Assembly: GCA_006503535.1 (NCBI GenBank)
Contig: QYRS01000001.1
Location: forward strand, 4,216,001-4,280,000
DNA: 64,000 nt
Direction of reading: 5' to 3'
Source: Arthrinium phaeospermum
Lineage: Eukaryota; Ascomycota; Sordariomycetes; Amphisphaeriales; Apiosporaceae
Shown here: one piece after another, positions 1 to 12,217 of the stretch
Layout of the letters: each line of letters begins with the position of its first letter
Position numbering within the stretch: the first letter of the stretch is position 1
Made by a program: the position numbers and the translations under genes
The notes under the pieces: generated by a model
What the model was told of the DNA's origin: nothing
Database searches by the model: none
Seen by the model: only the letters and a program-made list of their open reading frames with translations

Positions 1-766
1 TCGTCCGTGCTGGCGCCGTCGAAAACCTGGCCCTCGGGCGAGATCAGGTCCGTCTTCTCCATCCAGTCGTAGATCTTGTCCGCCCAGTCGGCGTAGGTCT
101 GGTTGCCGGTGAAACGGGCCAGTCGCGCGGCGATGTTGAAGAAGCAGCCGTTGGAGATGGAGTTTTTGTAGTTGAAACCGTTGTTGAAGGTGAAGATCTG
201 CCACCGTAGCCCGCCGCCGCACGTACTCTCGTCCCATCGCCCGACGTACTCGTTGAACACACCCTGCGCCAGCCCGAGCCACTGCGGTTGGTCCGGTGGG
301 GGGTCGGGGTAGTTGTTCTCCGCCGCGGACATGGCCGCCATGGCCCAGAAACCCTGGTCGTCGTTTCCCTCGGATCGTGTCTGGTTGGTCGGCATGAAGT
401 CCCTGTCGTCGCCGGCCTGGTGCACCAAGGCCTGTGATGTCACCTCGTTGTACGTCGTGTCCCCCGTGTAGAACCAGTAGTCCACCATCGTGCCGAACAT
501 GGCTCCGGCCTCCCACCAGAAGTAGGGATCTGGCAGATTACCCGGCACATCGCCAGTGTTGTTTCCGGTGTAGTATTTTAATAAACCAAATGCTACCGTG
601 CTGGCTGCCGACTTGATCGAGTCTTTATTTAATCGATTAGCTTCCGTCTGTCAAACTCAATAGCATAAACACCAAGCTTACCATCGCTGTTGAAGTTGAC
701 TTGAATAGCATCTGATACTCCCGCCAACAGGCCCAGGGTGCCCGCCACAGGAAGGGATAGTCTCAT
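1..766 (-). CDS. GH76 alpha-1,6-mannanase-like cell-wall protein (Dfg5/Dcw1 type), 3' end outside the window
   Basis: Exons 682-766 and 1-622, with a 59-bp intron (623-681, GTAAGC...AAAG). The product starts with a hydrophobic signal peptide ([20 protein letters not shown]). It continues with the aromatic run [18 protein letters not shown] and with [14 protein letters not shown], whose Asp pair is the catalytic signature of glycoside hydrolase family 76. The CGGGLRWQI and GYKN-like segments further on are also typical of the family. Family members act outside the plasma membrane, where they are thought to link GPI-mannoproteins into the wall glucan, and usually end in a GPI signal; that end lies off the left edge, so anchoring cannot be checked. 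About 230 of the usual ~450 residues are present. The family call is firm; Dfg5 versus Dcw1 cannot be told apart here. Confidence 0.92.
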
Positions 767-2558
767 ACTGAGAATGAAATATGAAATAATGAATGAAGGT
801 ATAGATGACGTAAAAAGTCGTCCGGGTCAACCGGTGTAGGGCCGGCCGTTGCAGAAAAGAGAGAGGGAAGAAGAAAAAAATCGGATTTCGGAATCAGACG
901 TCGAGCATGTCTTGCGGCTGTCTTCTTCGCTGTTGGCTCGTAGGCAAACAAGCTGTTCCTCTGCTGAACTGCAAGCTACAAGTGCTTCCAAACAAGCTTA
1001 TCGAAGAAAATATAACAACTAAGGTCTAGAGTCGCCGGGACACGAGGGAATCGAAGACGAACAGATCCGATCAAATGAAGACTCAGCCTGGAGTGTCACG
1101 CAAGTCAAGCAAGCAAAAAGTGAATGAAAAAAGGGCAACAGAATCCTGCTGTCCAAGAATAGAAAGTGGAAATGAAATGAAAGAGGCTTCGGTCTAGAAG
1201 CAACGGCCAAGTGAAGGTGAGGAGAAGGAAGAGAAGAGAAAAGGTAGGACAGGAGAAAGAAACAAACCACACAACTTGCAAACGAATAGCAAGAGAATAG
1301 AGAGAAAACGGATACCGACACATGGGATCTGGAACGCCAGACGTGGAGAGAGAGCAAGCTTGTAGTCATTCCCGGGGACCTGGGGTCATGGCACATCAGA
1401 TGCAAGTGACCAGGCACCATCATCAGATCGACCAAACGCGGTCACATCCAGGAACCGTCAAGCACGTTACAAGGTCCGGGACTGGGGTGCAATCGAGGCA
1501 AGCCTCTCATCGAGTTGCCCACCTCGAATGCAACGCGGGCCAAACGCATTGCGCAAGCCTGCACAAAAATAATTTTGGGTAACGCGCGAGCAAAGAGCAA
1601 GCACTGAGAGAGAGAAAGCAGCAACTAACACCAGCTAGGAAATTTGGAAAGGTGTGTGTAAGCTGTAGCCCGGACTGAAACAGTTCGAGTTGGATCTTGG
1701 CGGAGTTTCGTCTCAATCAATGCGGATATCCGCGTCAACCCCTGCAGGCGTAAGCAGAACTCAAAGAGCTGTCAAACGAACTAGCCCCAGGGAACTTCAG
1801 GAACCCGATGGACGATCGGTTGGAGGAGAACAGCCAGTTCCAGTCTTTCCAAGGAATGAGATAAGCTCACGAACGTGGTCCCATATCAAATCATTACTAT
1901 TTCGAGCCATTGGATGTTTGAGAGGGGCCTATCACTTGAGGCTCTTTTTTGCCTGCGTGCCTCTCTCTTGTCATTGAAGATCTCGTTTGTCATACGGGAA
2001 CGAAAAACAGGAAAGTGCAAGCATATATTCGTTTCTCCAACGGCTAGAACGGGTCCTTGCCACGATCCACGGTCCACGAATGAGGCGCTGCTAGAAGGAA
2101 GCTGCTGTTGCCGGTTCGGGAGCTTACCCCATGTCGTTAGCGTGTCAGAGCCTGCTTCTATTTCCACGAGGGATCAAGGACCCAAGGCCAAGCTGCCAAT
2201 GGCGACGGGAAGAAAAAAAGACAAGAAAACTGTCATCGCTACCCAAACGAAACTCTTGCCGATCTGCCGACTTCCTGAATGAACGCAGGACTTGGCCCAT
2301 CGCCCAGGCCGCTGTTTCGACGCCTTTCATCCGAGCGGCTCGAAAATCGATTCAAGTGGTTTGAACGTGCAATTTTGCTTGGCAGTGAGTATATGAGATA
2401 GGGCTCAAGCCACTGTGAATTAAGTATAGCTAAGCCCGCCAGCTCTGTGGCGCGTGTCTAGCTGAGTAGATAGAAGGGTATCATCACGACATAACAACTT
2501 CGTACAATTTTTCGTTGGAGACTGCCATGCTGCAGTTGTGGTACCTCCCGGCTTTGAT
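767..2558. other. Intergenic: upstream region of the GH76 gene and 3' flank of the NAP gene
   Basis: No coding region could be supported. The + strand is purine-rich around 855-885 and 1195-1265, so it is pyrimidine-rich in the sense of the GH76 gene, as is common for promoters and 5' leaders of filamentous fungi. Short ORFs on both strands show no family motif and no coherent splice pattern. Confidence 0.6.
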
Positions 2559-3698
2559 CTAAGCCTTTCGCTTCTTGGCGGGAGGCTCCTTGCTGGTGGT
2601 GGCTTCCTCCTCCTCCTCGTCTTCGTCCTCGTCATCCTCGTCCATGCCATCCTCGAAGTCAATGTCGCTCATGTCGCCCTGCTCTTGAGCCGATGCTGCG
2701 AATCTGTGTTAGCAAGCAATTATTGGTGCCCTTTTGGACAAACCCAGATTACAATCAAACTTACTGAAGTACTTGATGGCACTGGGCCACATATCCTCGC
2801 TGATGGCAATAGCGAGCTCGTCGCCATCGGGGAAGATCTCCAGACCGTAGGGGTCATCGTCCTCATCATCCTCATCCTCATCCTCGTCTTCGTCCTCATC
2901 GGGAACGGGCTTGCCCTCGGCGCGGAGGCGGCGGTTCTCCTTATCCTTCTCGGTCGCCACACGGCTCTCCTCCTCGGAGATGGGGAACCCGCGGAAGCCG
3001 AACCAACCGAAGAAGCTGACGCCGCCCATGCCGACCGTCTCGATCTTCTTCTTGAGCTCCTTCTGCGCGGGCGTGTAGTCCTTGGCCTTGGTGATGGGGG
3101 CCTTGTCGGCGCCGCGCTTCTGGTCCTCCTCCCAGACCTTGACGACGAGGTCCAGCAGGCCCTGCGTCAGGTCCTTGCCGGGCTTCTTCCACTTGATGGG
3201 GACGGGCTCGCTCACGAGGCCCGTCCAGCCGCTCTTGGCGCGGCGGTGCCAGAACTTCTTCTCCAGGACCCTGTCCTCGAAGTAGTCGTTCTCGTTGAAC
3301 TCGAGCCGGATGGCGATGCTGCGCGGGTCGCCCTGGCCGCCGTTCTCGATCTCAAAGTGCGAGACGGTCAGGTTCATGAGCGACGACAGCAGCACGGCCG
3401 AGTCGCTGGGCTGGATGTACTGGTCCACGTCCGGCGGCGCCTGCTCGAGCACGAGGGGCCAGAAGCCGGGTAGCCCCTCCAGGATCTTCGCCCGCTTCTC
3501 ATACAGCGGCTTGTTCATAGCGACTTGGTGACGGACTGAAACACGCAAAAGTTAACACGAGCGCTCACGTAGAGAAGAAATTTGTCGGAGGCGGGATGAC
3601 GTACTGATTTCGACCTCGTTGTCTTCAAACTCCTTCTCGAGGTCGCCCAGTTGCTCGTAGCTGACCTTCAGGGTCTCTTCTGTGATGTCGGTCGCCAT
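2559..3698 (-). CDS. NAP-family histone chaperone (SET/TAF-I/Vps75-like)
   Basis: Three exons: 3605-3698, 2765-3535 and 2559-2695; both introns are 69 bp. The start MATDITEETLKVSYEQLGDL leads into the long N-terminal dimerisation helix, which continues across intron 1 (VEI-IRHQVAMNKPLYEKRA). The NAP earmuff domain follows, with FWPLVLEQAP, a beta segment near LTVSHFEIEN and the DYFEDRVLEKKFW segment. An acidic Asp/Glu run lies before DPYGLEIFPDGDELA, and a second acidic tail precedes a basic end (PAKKRKA) that reads as a nuclear localisation signal. Such proteins bind H3-H4 or H2A-H2B and assist nucleosome assembly or Rtt109-type acetylation. About 333 residues. SET/Vps75 is favoured over Nap1 by the short N-terminus and overall length. 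Confidence 0.9.
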
Positions 3699-4836
3699 TG
3701 CTGCTGGCTATCAATTGATGTCTGTACCTGTTTGGGTTATTGCGACGTATGATCAAAAGTTCTTTAGACTATGCGACCAATTCTCTGCAGATATGAAAAT
3801 GTGTTTAGCAATGAAGAATTGCAATGGCAATGAGTGCTACCAGGTCGTGTCTTAAGTACGTCAAGTGAAAAATGATATCCTAGATTGGTCTAATTGATCG
3901 ACTTAATGGAACTTTTTTTCTTCGCAGGGGTCCTGGACCTTGGCCAGCTACTGTAATTGGCCACTAAGCTTCGGCAAGGTCCCCTATGAGCTCACTGCCA
4001 TCCGAGCAGGATCCGCTAATCTGGGGTCCAAGGCGAAGGTGGGACAGGGCAGACCAGATTGGATGGACCTCATCGCAAGACAACTCAAATTGAACTCCCT
4101 CAAGCAATTAAGAGCCTTTATTGATAAATAGGCAAACCCTCTATCAATATACCAGACGGTTTATTTGCGTTGCATGCTCCCTACTGTAGCATTAGCGACC
4201 GGCGATGGTTTAGGTGTTGGTGAGTAGCGGTGACATGAACCGCTGACGTTTCACCGCAGTTGGGAGACATGAAGTATGAGATCATAGGGCAGGTGCTGAA
4301 AGTAGCTGCGTGGATAGATTCTTCCCGGGGCCAGCTTTTTGCCATTGATCCATGGATAAGAGGAAGGCAGTCATTGGCTTTAGGTAATTCCATACTCTCA
4401 AAATATGATATATAGCTATGTATGTATAGAGACCTTGTAACATGATTGCGCTGTCGAAGAGCCAACGGCTGAACGGTTTGTTTGTAGGGCTGACCTGATC
4501 TCGTTGGAGACAGATCGTGATAGCTTTTCGCCTTTTTCTGCTTCTCGAGCAACCTGGTCGCAGCATATGAAGCCCATGTCAAGAACACAGCATGTTGAAG
4601 AGTAGAAGAAATTTTTGTTTTTCGATGATCAGCGAGCCTTCTCTATACGTAATACATTGGGTTACACCTTGACTCTATGTAGAGCCCACGGATATTGTAC
4701 ACATCTAGATCTAGTCTTGAACGAAATCGAACGCCCGAATGCTGCATCCGGTTGTATGTCGTTTTGGTTCTTCTCCCCACGTGGCTTAAGCGAAGAGTAT
4801 ATACATGAAGTCATAGGGACCGAAGGATATTCCGCC
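3699..4836. other. Intergenic between two minus-strand genes
   Basis: It holds the NAP gene 5' flank (just above 3698) and the 3' flank of the IF-3 gene (below 4837). A-T rich patches occur near 3740-3920 and 4370-4440. No gene, repeat or RNA was recognised. Confidence 0.55.
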
Positions 4837-5694
4837 TTACGCCTTGGCCGCCTTTCCCCGTCCTTCGAACTTAATCTTCACGATACCCGGGAAGCTGCCC
4901 TCCCGCTTAGCAACATTGGCGCCCTTGCCCGCGGCCGCCTCCTCAAGCCGCTCAATCAGGGCCTCCCCCTCTTCCGGGGTGGCCACGCGCCCGCCCCGCT
5001 TCTTGGCCAACATGACCTCGACCGTCTTGCCCTTGGACAGGAACCCCTCGAGCTGCGTGACCTTGTGGCCCAGGTCGTTGGGCGCGATGGCCCAGTTCAG
5101 TTCGAGCTCCTTGGTGTTGAGCTTCTTGCGGCGCGCCTCCTTCTCCCTCTCCTCCATCATCTTGGCGTACGCGAACTTGTCGACGATGCGGCAGATGGCG
5201 GCCTCGGGCTCCGCGAGGGGCATGTCCTGGAACGACAGGATCTCCTGCTCCTCGCCTTCGTCTTCTTCTTCCTCCTCTCCTTTCTTTTGCGGCGGCGGCG
5301 CCTTCATCACCAGCGAATACTTCTCCAGGTCCAGCGAGGCGAGCACATCCGATGTCCGCTGCGGCGGGGAGAGGGCACCATTTTCGTCGGCGATCTTGAC
5401 GAACTTGTACGGGATCGCATCGTCGGCCGGGTAGCGGGACGCGGGCGTCGCGGGCGTGTTGGCGTTGTACCTGTTGTTGTTGTAATTGTTGGAGGGCCTG
5501 CGCCCAAATTGCTTCATGCGGACACCGCCGTCGGTGCTGAAGAGACGGCGCGGGGTGGACAGGATTGCCGCCGCCGGCCTGCTGATTGAAGATGGTGCCG
5601 TAGCTATGCTTCGTCGGGCCGAGAGGTCAAGATGTGACAAGAAGACATTTTGCAGAGCCCTCGCGGGAGAAAAGACGCATCGCGGGGGTTGCAT
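4837..5694 (-). CDS. Mitochondrial translation initiation factor IF-3
   Basis: A single-exon gene of 285 codons. The first ~55 residues are Arg/Ser/Ala-rich without acidic residues (MQPPRCVFSPARAL...RRSIATAPSS), as in a mitochondrial presequence. An IF-3 N-domain-like part follows (IPYKFVKIADENGALSPPQ), then a Lys/Glu linker. The IF-3 C-domain core is KELELNWAIAPNDLGHKVTQ followed by LEGFLSKGKTVEVMLAKKRG, which is the region that contacts the small-subunit platform. The factor keeps the mitochondrial small subunit free and helps choose the start codon; the yeast counterpart is Aim23. A Glu-rich insert (EEEEEDEGEEQE) sits in the linker, as in other fungal homologues. The gene is divergent from IMP1 and shares its 417-bp upstream region. 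Confidence 0.88.
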   Translation of the reverse strand: MQPPRCVFSPARALQNVFLSHLDLSARRSIATAPSSISRPAAAILSTPRRLFSTDGGVRMKQFGRRPSNNYNNNRYNANTPATPASRYPADDAIPYKFVKIADENGALSPPQRTSDVLASLDLEKYSLVMKAPPPQKKGEEEEEDEGEEQEILSFQDMPLAEPEAAICRIVDKFAYAKMMEEREKEARRKKLNTKELELNWAIAPNDLGHKVTQLEGFLSKGKTVEVMLAKKRGGRVATPEEGEALIERLEEAAAGKGANVAKREGSFPGIVKIKFEGRGKAAKA

Positions 5695-6111
5695 CTTGAG
5701 AGGAGATTTTCGCGGTTCGGGTAGGTAAGCAGCCTAGTTGTCGGTTGAAGCTATGAGAATGGCGCTCTTCAATTGACTGGCGAGATTGGGTCCTTGAGTT
5801 TGACGTTTTCATTGCAGAGCCAATCAGAAGCGGGCATGGAGCCTAGCTAGGAGCTACGATACTTACTGGAAGGTACCGTACCTGGAGCTACTCTGACGGG
5901 CTCCAGCGGCATGTGCCTCGACAGCATCAGTCTGAAATCATCTAAATAACACCAAGTGTACAAAGAAAGTCCTTCACTACTTAATCCTCATACAAGTTCC
6001 TTATATTCTCTCTCAAATGTCCAAGAGAGCGACATCACGCCCCAACTAATCAACCTCCGCCAAGCTCAACCACAGAAAAAACGCCACCCCCCCAACCCAG
6101 GATTCCCACCA
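5695..6111. promoter_or_regulatory. Shared divergent upstream region of the IF-3 and IMP1 genes
   Basis: This 417-bp spacer separates two head-to-head genes for mitochondrial proteins. It contains a CCAAT box at 5820-5824 (GCCAATCAG, the HAP/CBC-type core), an inverted copy (ATTGG) at 5785-5789, and a TGACGT element at 5801-5806. CCAAT-binding HAP complexes are known regulators of fungal respiratory genes. That they act here is inference from position and motif. Confidence 0.5.
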
Positions 6112-6702
6112 ATGGGCCGCTGGGCAAGCTACTTCGCCGGCCACCCCTTCCGCATCTTCGTCCACTGCGGCCAGACCCTGGCCCTGGCGCACTACCTCTT
6201 CAACCACCAGTACAGCTTCGGCTGGGGCTACGGCCCCTCGATGCTGCCGACCTTCCTGGTCGACGGCGACATCATCATCTTCGACAAGCACCACCGCCGG
6301 GGCCGCGACGTCCGCGTCGGCGACTGCGTCAGCTACCACATCCCCGTCTCCCCCGGCGAGGACGGCGTGAAGCGGGTCATCGGCATGCCGGGCGACTACG
6401 TCCTGATGAACAGCCCCGGCGCCACCAGCGATCGGATGCTCCAGGTCAGTGCCGGTCTTGTGTGGCCGGGGTTATTGATGTACAGTATCTTATGCTGACT
6501 TGACACATGCTAGGTGCCAAAGGGCCACTGCTATCTTGTGGGGGACAACTTGCCGTGGTCGAGAGACTCCCGAGATTTTGGACCTGTGCCCCTGGCTCTT
6601 ATCAAAGGCAAAGCTATCGCTAAGGGTCAAATGGTCGGCTGGAACCCTTGGAAGTGGTTTGAGCTGCTCCCAAATGGCTTGACAACAGAAAACTCGTCCT
6701 GA
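6112..6702 (+). CDS. IMP1: Mitochondrial inner membrane protease catalytic subunit Imp1 (signal peptidase I family)
   Basis: Two exons, 6112-6444 and 6514-6702, with a 69-bp intron (GTCAGT...CTAG); 173 residues, the usual size. The start at 6112 ([13 protein letters not shown]) gives the short N-terminus of the family, followed by a hydrophobic stretch that would anchor the protein in the inner membrane. Box B is YGPSMLPTF, holding the catalytic Ser. Box D is [14 protein letters not shown], holding the catalytic Lys. The later boxes [12 protein letters not shown] and [18 protein letters not shown] are also present. The enzyme faces the intermembrane space and removes bipartite sorting signals from proteins such as Cox2 and cytochrome b2. 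The SRDSRDFGP element fits Imp1 better than Imp2. Confidence 0.93.
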
Positions 6703-7282
6703 ACCTGGCCGGGCCTCTTCTCCATAATGTGCTACTGTATATACAACGATCAACATTTATATTGTACTACATTGGTTATCACTTCAGAATCGCAATGGGC
6801 CAAATTTATGATGTGCAGAATGGATATCTCTTCAGGCGCAAACTAGGTAACTACACGTAAAGGCTCTCGCTCTCAAACCTCCCACAAATATCTCCATGGC
6901 CCCAATCTCGATGGCGAATTGACGTACACTGCTGAACGAAACAAGTTTTTTTTATAGGACTATGCCACCGGAATGGCAGTACAAAAGAAACCATGCCGAG
7001 CTGGGGAACTGCCCGGCGCAAGTACTGAATAGCACACCAATTCCACAAAATACGCCGTCCCCTTCCTGAACGACGGCCAGTGGGGATATGCACCCGAATA
7101 TAGAAACAAGGTAGAATCAACAACAAGACCCTGATGAATGCCGCTGTATATAATGTACGCCTCAAACGCCTGGCCAAAACCCAATGCCCACGCGGATGCT
7201 GAAGCCCAGAAGGGCGCCCAAGAGGCTTGGAAATGGGTAGTAAAAAGGGGCCAGTCAACGACTTGCCCGTTCAAGTCGACTT
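6703..7282. other. Convergent 3' flanks of IMP1 and VAC8
   Basis: A short spacer between two gene 3' ends. It is AT-rich just after the IMP1 stop (ATATACAACGATCAACATTTATATTG area, 6737-6765), which would suit a polyadenylation site. No further gene is supported. Confidence 0.55.
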
Positions 7283-9382
7283 TCAGCCCTCGATGTGTGC
7301 TTTCGACATGCTTTGGCCCAACAATTCCAGGCATCGTTGGGCAAGGTTGACAACCTCGCCTTCGTCATCGTCGTCAACAGCGTCGGCCTCCGCTTCGATT
7401 TGTCGCTCGGCAATTTGCTTGATCATGTCGACAATCTCATCCGACTTCCCGATTTGGCCAATCAACGTCTTGTCTTCCGACTCGAGAAGCTGGAGAAGCG
7501 TCCAGATGGCGATGTGTTGGAATGTGGCATCTCCGCTGGCCAAGAATCGACTGAGGTAACCATGAATACCGCCGTTGGGTTCAGCCCAGTCCTGGATGAA
7601 GATGGAGTAGTCGCCAACTAATCGAGTCAGTTTTGCATCACGTATACAGTGTGTAACAAGGGACGTACCTTTGGATGACAGATTACCCAGAGCAGCAGCG
7701 CTGTTGCCCTGCACCTCAATGCTTGGCGAGTGCGTCAATGGAATGAGCACGTCGAAGACTCCGAGATTCAAGAGGTGCGTCTTGAGATCGTCAGACAGAG
7801 CCAGCACAGCAATCGCCGCCGTCATTTCCGACTGCACAGTAACAGGGACATCCAAAACCAGCTGCTTGCATTTTTGAACCGCACCAGCTTCCAGAACGAG
7901 GGCCTTGTTGCGGTCAGAGCTTGCCGCGAGATTGCGAAGTGTTGATATAGCATGGCACTGGATCTCCTCGTTGTCTGTCGATCCCAAAAGATCCACCAAA
8001 GGCTTCAAGAAGCCTGCTTCTATGATGGGCGACTCGTTCATCGGGTGGATCGATATGTTTCGTATACAAGCAACCGCCGACAAGATAAGCGGCAGATAAG
8101 ATGACTGCAAAAGTCGGAGAAGAGGGTTTAATCCTTGAGCCCGAACAATATCAAGCTGGTACTTTTCGTCTGACGCCAGATTCCGCAGTGCCAAAGCAGC
8201 CTGGCACTGAACCTTGGGGGATGACGAGTCCATCAAATTCACAAGAGATTGGACAAGCTTGGTCTCGGACTGCGCCAGCTTGCGGCGGTTGTTGGAGTCA
8301 ACCGCGATATTACTGAGAGCGGTTGTGCAGTAGTACTGGACATCAACATCGGGAGACGAGAGGAGCTGCACGAGCACGGGTATGGCACCGGCGCTCACTA
8401 GCTGCTGCCGATTTTCATCTACTGAAGGTTAGCTACGGCAACTTCTGGTAAGACAGGGGGTTGCAGTGGGTGCAGAGGATAACTAACCAGAATGCGTCAT
8501 GTTCAGAAGGGCGCCTGTCGCATTCCGTTGCACTCTCATGTCTCGGGACTTGGCCAGGCGTGTGAGAGGACCCAGCGCGCCCGATCGCGCAATCTTTGCC
8601 TTGTTGTCTTCGTGCGTGGCGAGGTTGGTGATGCAGCCGACAGCATTGCATTGGACCTCCACATTGGGAGATAGCATTTGGCGGATGAGAGGGGTCAGTC
8701 CACCGAGCTGAACAATCAGGACCTTATTCTCAGCTGCGAAAGATGGTCAGATAACCTTGTCATATCATCGTTACTTCCAACTTGTGACATACTATTGACG
8801 GCTAGGTTTCCGAGGGCCGCACTCGCTGCTCGTTGAACCTCTATGTCGGGGCTCTGCAGGAGGAAGAGAATGGGCTCCAGTGTATCCCGGTCGACTTCTC
8901 GAACATCTAAAGCATACGGTTAGCTTCGGTAGACATATTTTGGGGTATGGCAGCTCGATGTACCTCGCTCCGTGATCTCAGCAAATGTTAAGCTGGCGCT
9001 GCGCTGCAAGTCTATGTTGTCGGAGAAGACGAGGGTGCTCAAAGCTCGGAGAGGTTCGCCTGAGAAGAAATCGGTCTCGCCGCGCTAGGTATGAGGCTTT
9101 AGTATCAACACGAAACCATCGTATCGGTATGCGATGCACATACGTTCTCGAGATATTGGAGCAGATCTGCAACTGCCTCACGTTCGGCTTCCTGAAGTAA
9201 AGGCTCCTGTAGATAGAGCATTGTTAGCCGGGCTGTTGTATCGACTCGACGATGCGGTGACTGCTCTGAGCTCTGGTCCCTCTCCCCCAAGGAAGCAAGG
9301 GAACGGCGGGTTGGGGTAAAAAGCTCACATAAAGCTGATCGCCTCTGCGACCTCCGCAGCATGAGCTGCACGCAGCCCCCAT
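7283..9382 (-). CDS. VAC8: Vacuolar armadillo-repeat protein Vac8
   Basis: Seven exons: 9329-9382, 9144-9206, 8964-9084, 8793-8906, 8488-8733, 7669-8418 and 7283-7617. Joined length is 1683 nt, giving 560 residues, the normal fungal Vac8 size. The N-terminus [18 protein letters not shown] has Gly2 for myristoylation and Cys5, Cys8 and Cys9 for palmitoylation, which target it to the vacuole membrane. Tandem armadillo repeats then run from about residue 40 to 520 (for example [57 protein letters not shown]). An acidic segment ([11 protein letters not shown]) lies near the C-terminus. Vac8 is a scaffold for vacuole inheritance (Vac17), nucleus-vacuole junctions (Nvj1), vacuole fusion and Atg13-linked autophagy. 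All frames are intact. Confidence 0.96.
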
Positions 9383-12217
9383 TTTGTTGCTATCGTGATG
9401 AGCAGTAGCCGGTTGTGAAGTCCGGAGGTTTAAGCAGAAGGATGACTGTGTTTTGGCCGCTGTTGGGGGGGCCCGCCTAAAGGCCCAAGCGGTCACTGAG
9501 GACGGCAGGCAGGGACGGACGCTGGTCGGGGCCTGTGGTCGCTCGGCGAGAGTCAGAAGGTGCTTGGTTAGGCGGTGGACGGATTCTTTCCCCTTTCCCA
9601 AAGCTCCCGCCAATGCTGTGTGCGGGTGTTGATGGGTGGTGGTGTGGTGGTGAGGACGAGATAAATGAGGGACGCAGGACTCGGCGTGGATGCTTTGGCG
9701 GTTAAAGGTAAGGTATTGATAAAACAAACAAGCGCGCGTGCCTTCCCAGCGTTGTCAGTGCTGGGATGGGATGGGATGGGGGGCGCCAGTGACCAGTCGG
9801 GGACCACGACCAATTCCAGATCGAGGTGGAAGCTGCCCAGCTGCTTTTCCCGTTGCTAACTCAACCACTAACACTGGCCGCATAGGGAAGTTAGTGGGTA
9901 GGTGGGCACTCGGTACAGCTGGCTTAGTGGGCCCTTGCTGCTTCGAGTAAGATGTAGCATAGCTCGGGACCCTCTGCATACGTGCTGTAATTTTGGGGGT
10001 CAAGCTCGACGATAATCGTGCGTTTTCGCCTGCTACAAGGTTGTATGGCTTATCTGCTTAAGATTGGCATTGACTAGCATCAACCCAGCGTCAATGGGAT
10101 AACAACAGGTTGGGCGCAAATCCTAGGCAAGCACATTCATGTGCGCATCTGTAGCTATGGTTACAGTCTTTGGAGATCCAACCGGAGCGGGCGCAAAAAC
10201 TTTTCCCTCTCCCCTCTCCATCCGCGTACATGAACCGACGCCTCTCTGCAGCAAGCGACGAAGATCAATGATTGGGTTGCAGACCGCACTCTTTGTCTGG
10301 GGGTGGGTGACGCAACTCGCCCAGCCATTGAACGACGCGATCTGCAGCGAATGTACCAGTCCACGCTTGTACGTCCTTAGCAGAGATATGTCTGTAGAGA
10401 TATACCCTACCGACGTACAACGGTCCCTTCCTGCATACATCATAGGTGCTTAAGCCTTAAAGCCCGCCCAGGCGGGTTAAGGTAATGTAGTGATGCTACA
10501 TGGCGTTTGATCTTGAATCAGACTTAGGTAATGTTTAAAGGTTCGCGACGTGCTTGTCAACATCTGTATGCATACTCAATCAGAGTTACATAGGTATGTA
10601 TCCAACATGAATATCATTACCGATGTGATGTTCAAGCTCGGCTTGAGACATACACCTGCATGTGGCAGGGTAGATTACGAACATGCTCTATCCGGTGCAG
10701 CAAACATTCTAAACCTGAACCGCATCTTCTAGTATGTGAAGCAAAGCGCTCACTGTCTGAAAGACATGACCAAGCGGTGTAAAGTCGTGTATATTTGTGA
10801 TAAGTCCATCGACTCGACCCCGAAGCCTTGACTAGCCCCTATCCCCTTATTTTAAGGAGTCTCCCGGCTACTAGGTATGTTCCCATGGACAAGCTCGTCG
10901 GTGTCTACCTAATTCCCAATATGGTGGGTGTCATCCTTTTTTTCTTTGCCTACCGTACGCTCCTACTCTGGCAACTACGAATGCGACTTCACACCATTTT
11001 CTACGTCAGATGACCGAATTTGTTAGTGCCTACCTATTGAGAAGTTTGCGCGACCATGCTCTCACCGAAAGGACGAGAATGATACTGCGGTGCGTGCAAA
11101 ACGGGTAATCAGATAGGACCCCTTGGCTACCAGGTATTTATTGCACGCGCAGTGCGACAGCGACGACAAGGCAAACATATACAACCCATGGAGCATGCGC
11201 CGTGGTGGTTATTGCCCATCAACACGTGTTCCACTGGGCGGTACAGCAACCGTTTACATCACCACTAGGTGGCTGCCTCGGGGACTGGGTAGATCCTCTT
11301 TCTGATGTTCTAGCACTCGTTGTGATAAGTCCCTACCATAGATCAACGCGGTCGTCAAATCCCAATTTAGAACACTACGGGCTCTGGCCGCATTTGCAGC
11401 AGCCAGCCGATACGAGCCAATGCAGTATAAGCAATACCTGGTAGTGATCGACATCGGCACAGCCCAAGCCCGTTACTCGAGGGCTGGGGGGATCTCAAGC
11501 TTCTTCAATGGTTGCATCTCGATTGCAGTACAGAAGTCACCGGTGAGTCCCGTAAAAATTCATATTGCCGGTATATGCACATTCACACGGGCAACTTGCT
11601 GTGATGAAGTTGGCCATGAGTGATAATATATAAATCATGAGCTGGTTCGCGTATAGTTCGCGCACTGTCGCATGGAGCTTGGAGCTTGGTGGTCCTCGGC
11701 CGGCTGGTTTAAGTTGTCTTTCACTCCGCAACCGGACAGCGTATACATGTGTACATGATCCATATACTTGTCGTATAAAAAGCATTGCGATCGAAGCGCG
11801 GTCTAAAAATATCGGATACAGGCGGAGACGAGGACAATACTTATGAGATGGGAGTATGCGGCGGTATGGGGAGAGCAGGTAGCTGTCCATAGGAATGGGT
11901 AGGGGCCCGCCCCAGCAAATAAGCCCCTCCTAGCCCCCCGGCCGGCCCATTGCTCCAATGTTCAGGTCTTATCAAATCAAGCGCAACCAAGCCCACCAAG
12001 ATCGGCGTTGGGAAGAAACGACCTCTCTTCGCAACATTCGCCCGTCTCAAGAACTTTCTTAATCGTAATCTAGTCGACGTTAAAATCAAGAGCGACAGGG
12101 CAGATCATAAGCAGGCTGCTTCTCCGACACCATTTCGCCGTTTTACCAAGCCACAATCCTCCCTTTCGACCATTCCCGGGCACTACCCAAGCAGCTAGAG
12201 TCGGGTGTCAGCCAGCC
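9383..12217. other. Intergenic: divergent upstream regions of VAC8 and SNF4
   Basis: 2.8 kb between two gene 5' ends. The first 450 bp beyond VAC8 hold purine-rich and GGGATGGGATGGG-type runs (near 9760-9785). Scattered ORFs of 60-117 codons on both strands lack family motifs or consistent splicing. No tRNA or repeat family was recognised. Confidence 0.5.

Noticed and set aside
2538..3473. 311-codon + strand ORF opposite the NAP gene
   Set aside because: It mirrors the acidic GAN codons of the NAP gene as Leu/Val-rich sequence. The minus-strand frame has conserved NAP motifs and splice sites.
4615..5589. 324-codon + strand ORF opposite IF-3
   Set aside because: Antisense shadow of a GC-rich coding exon, with no motifs. 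The IF-3 frame is conserved.
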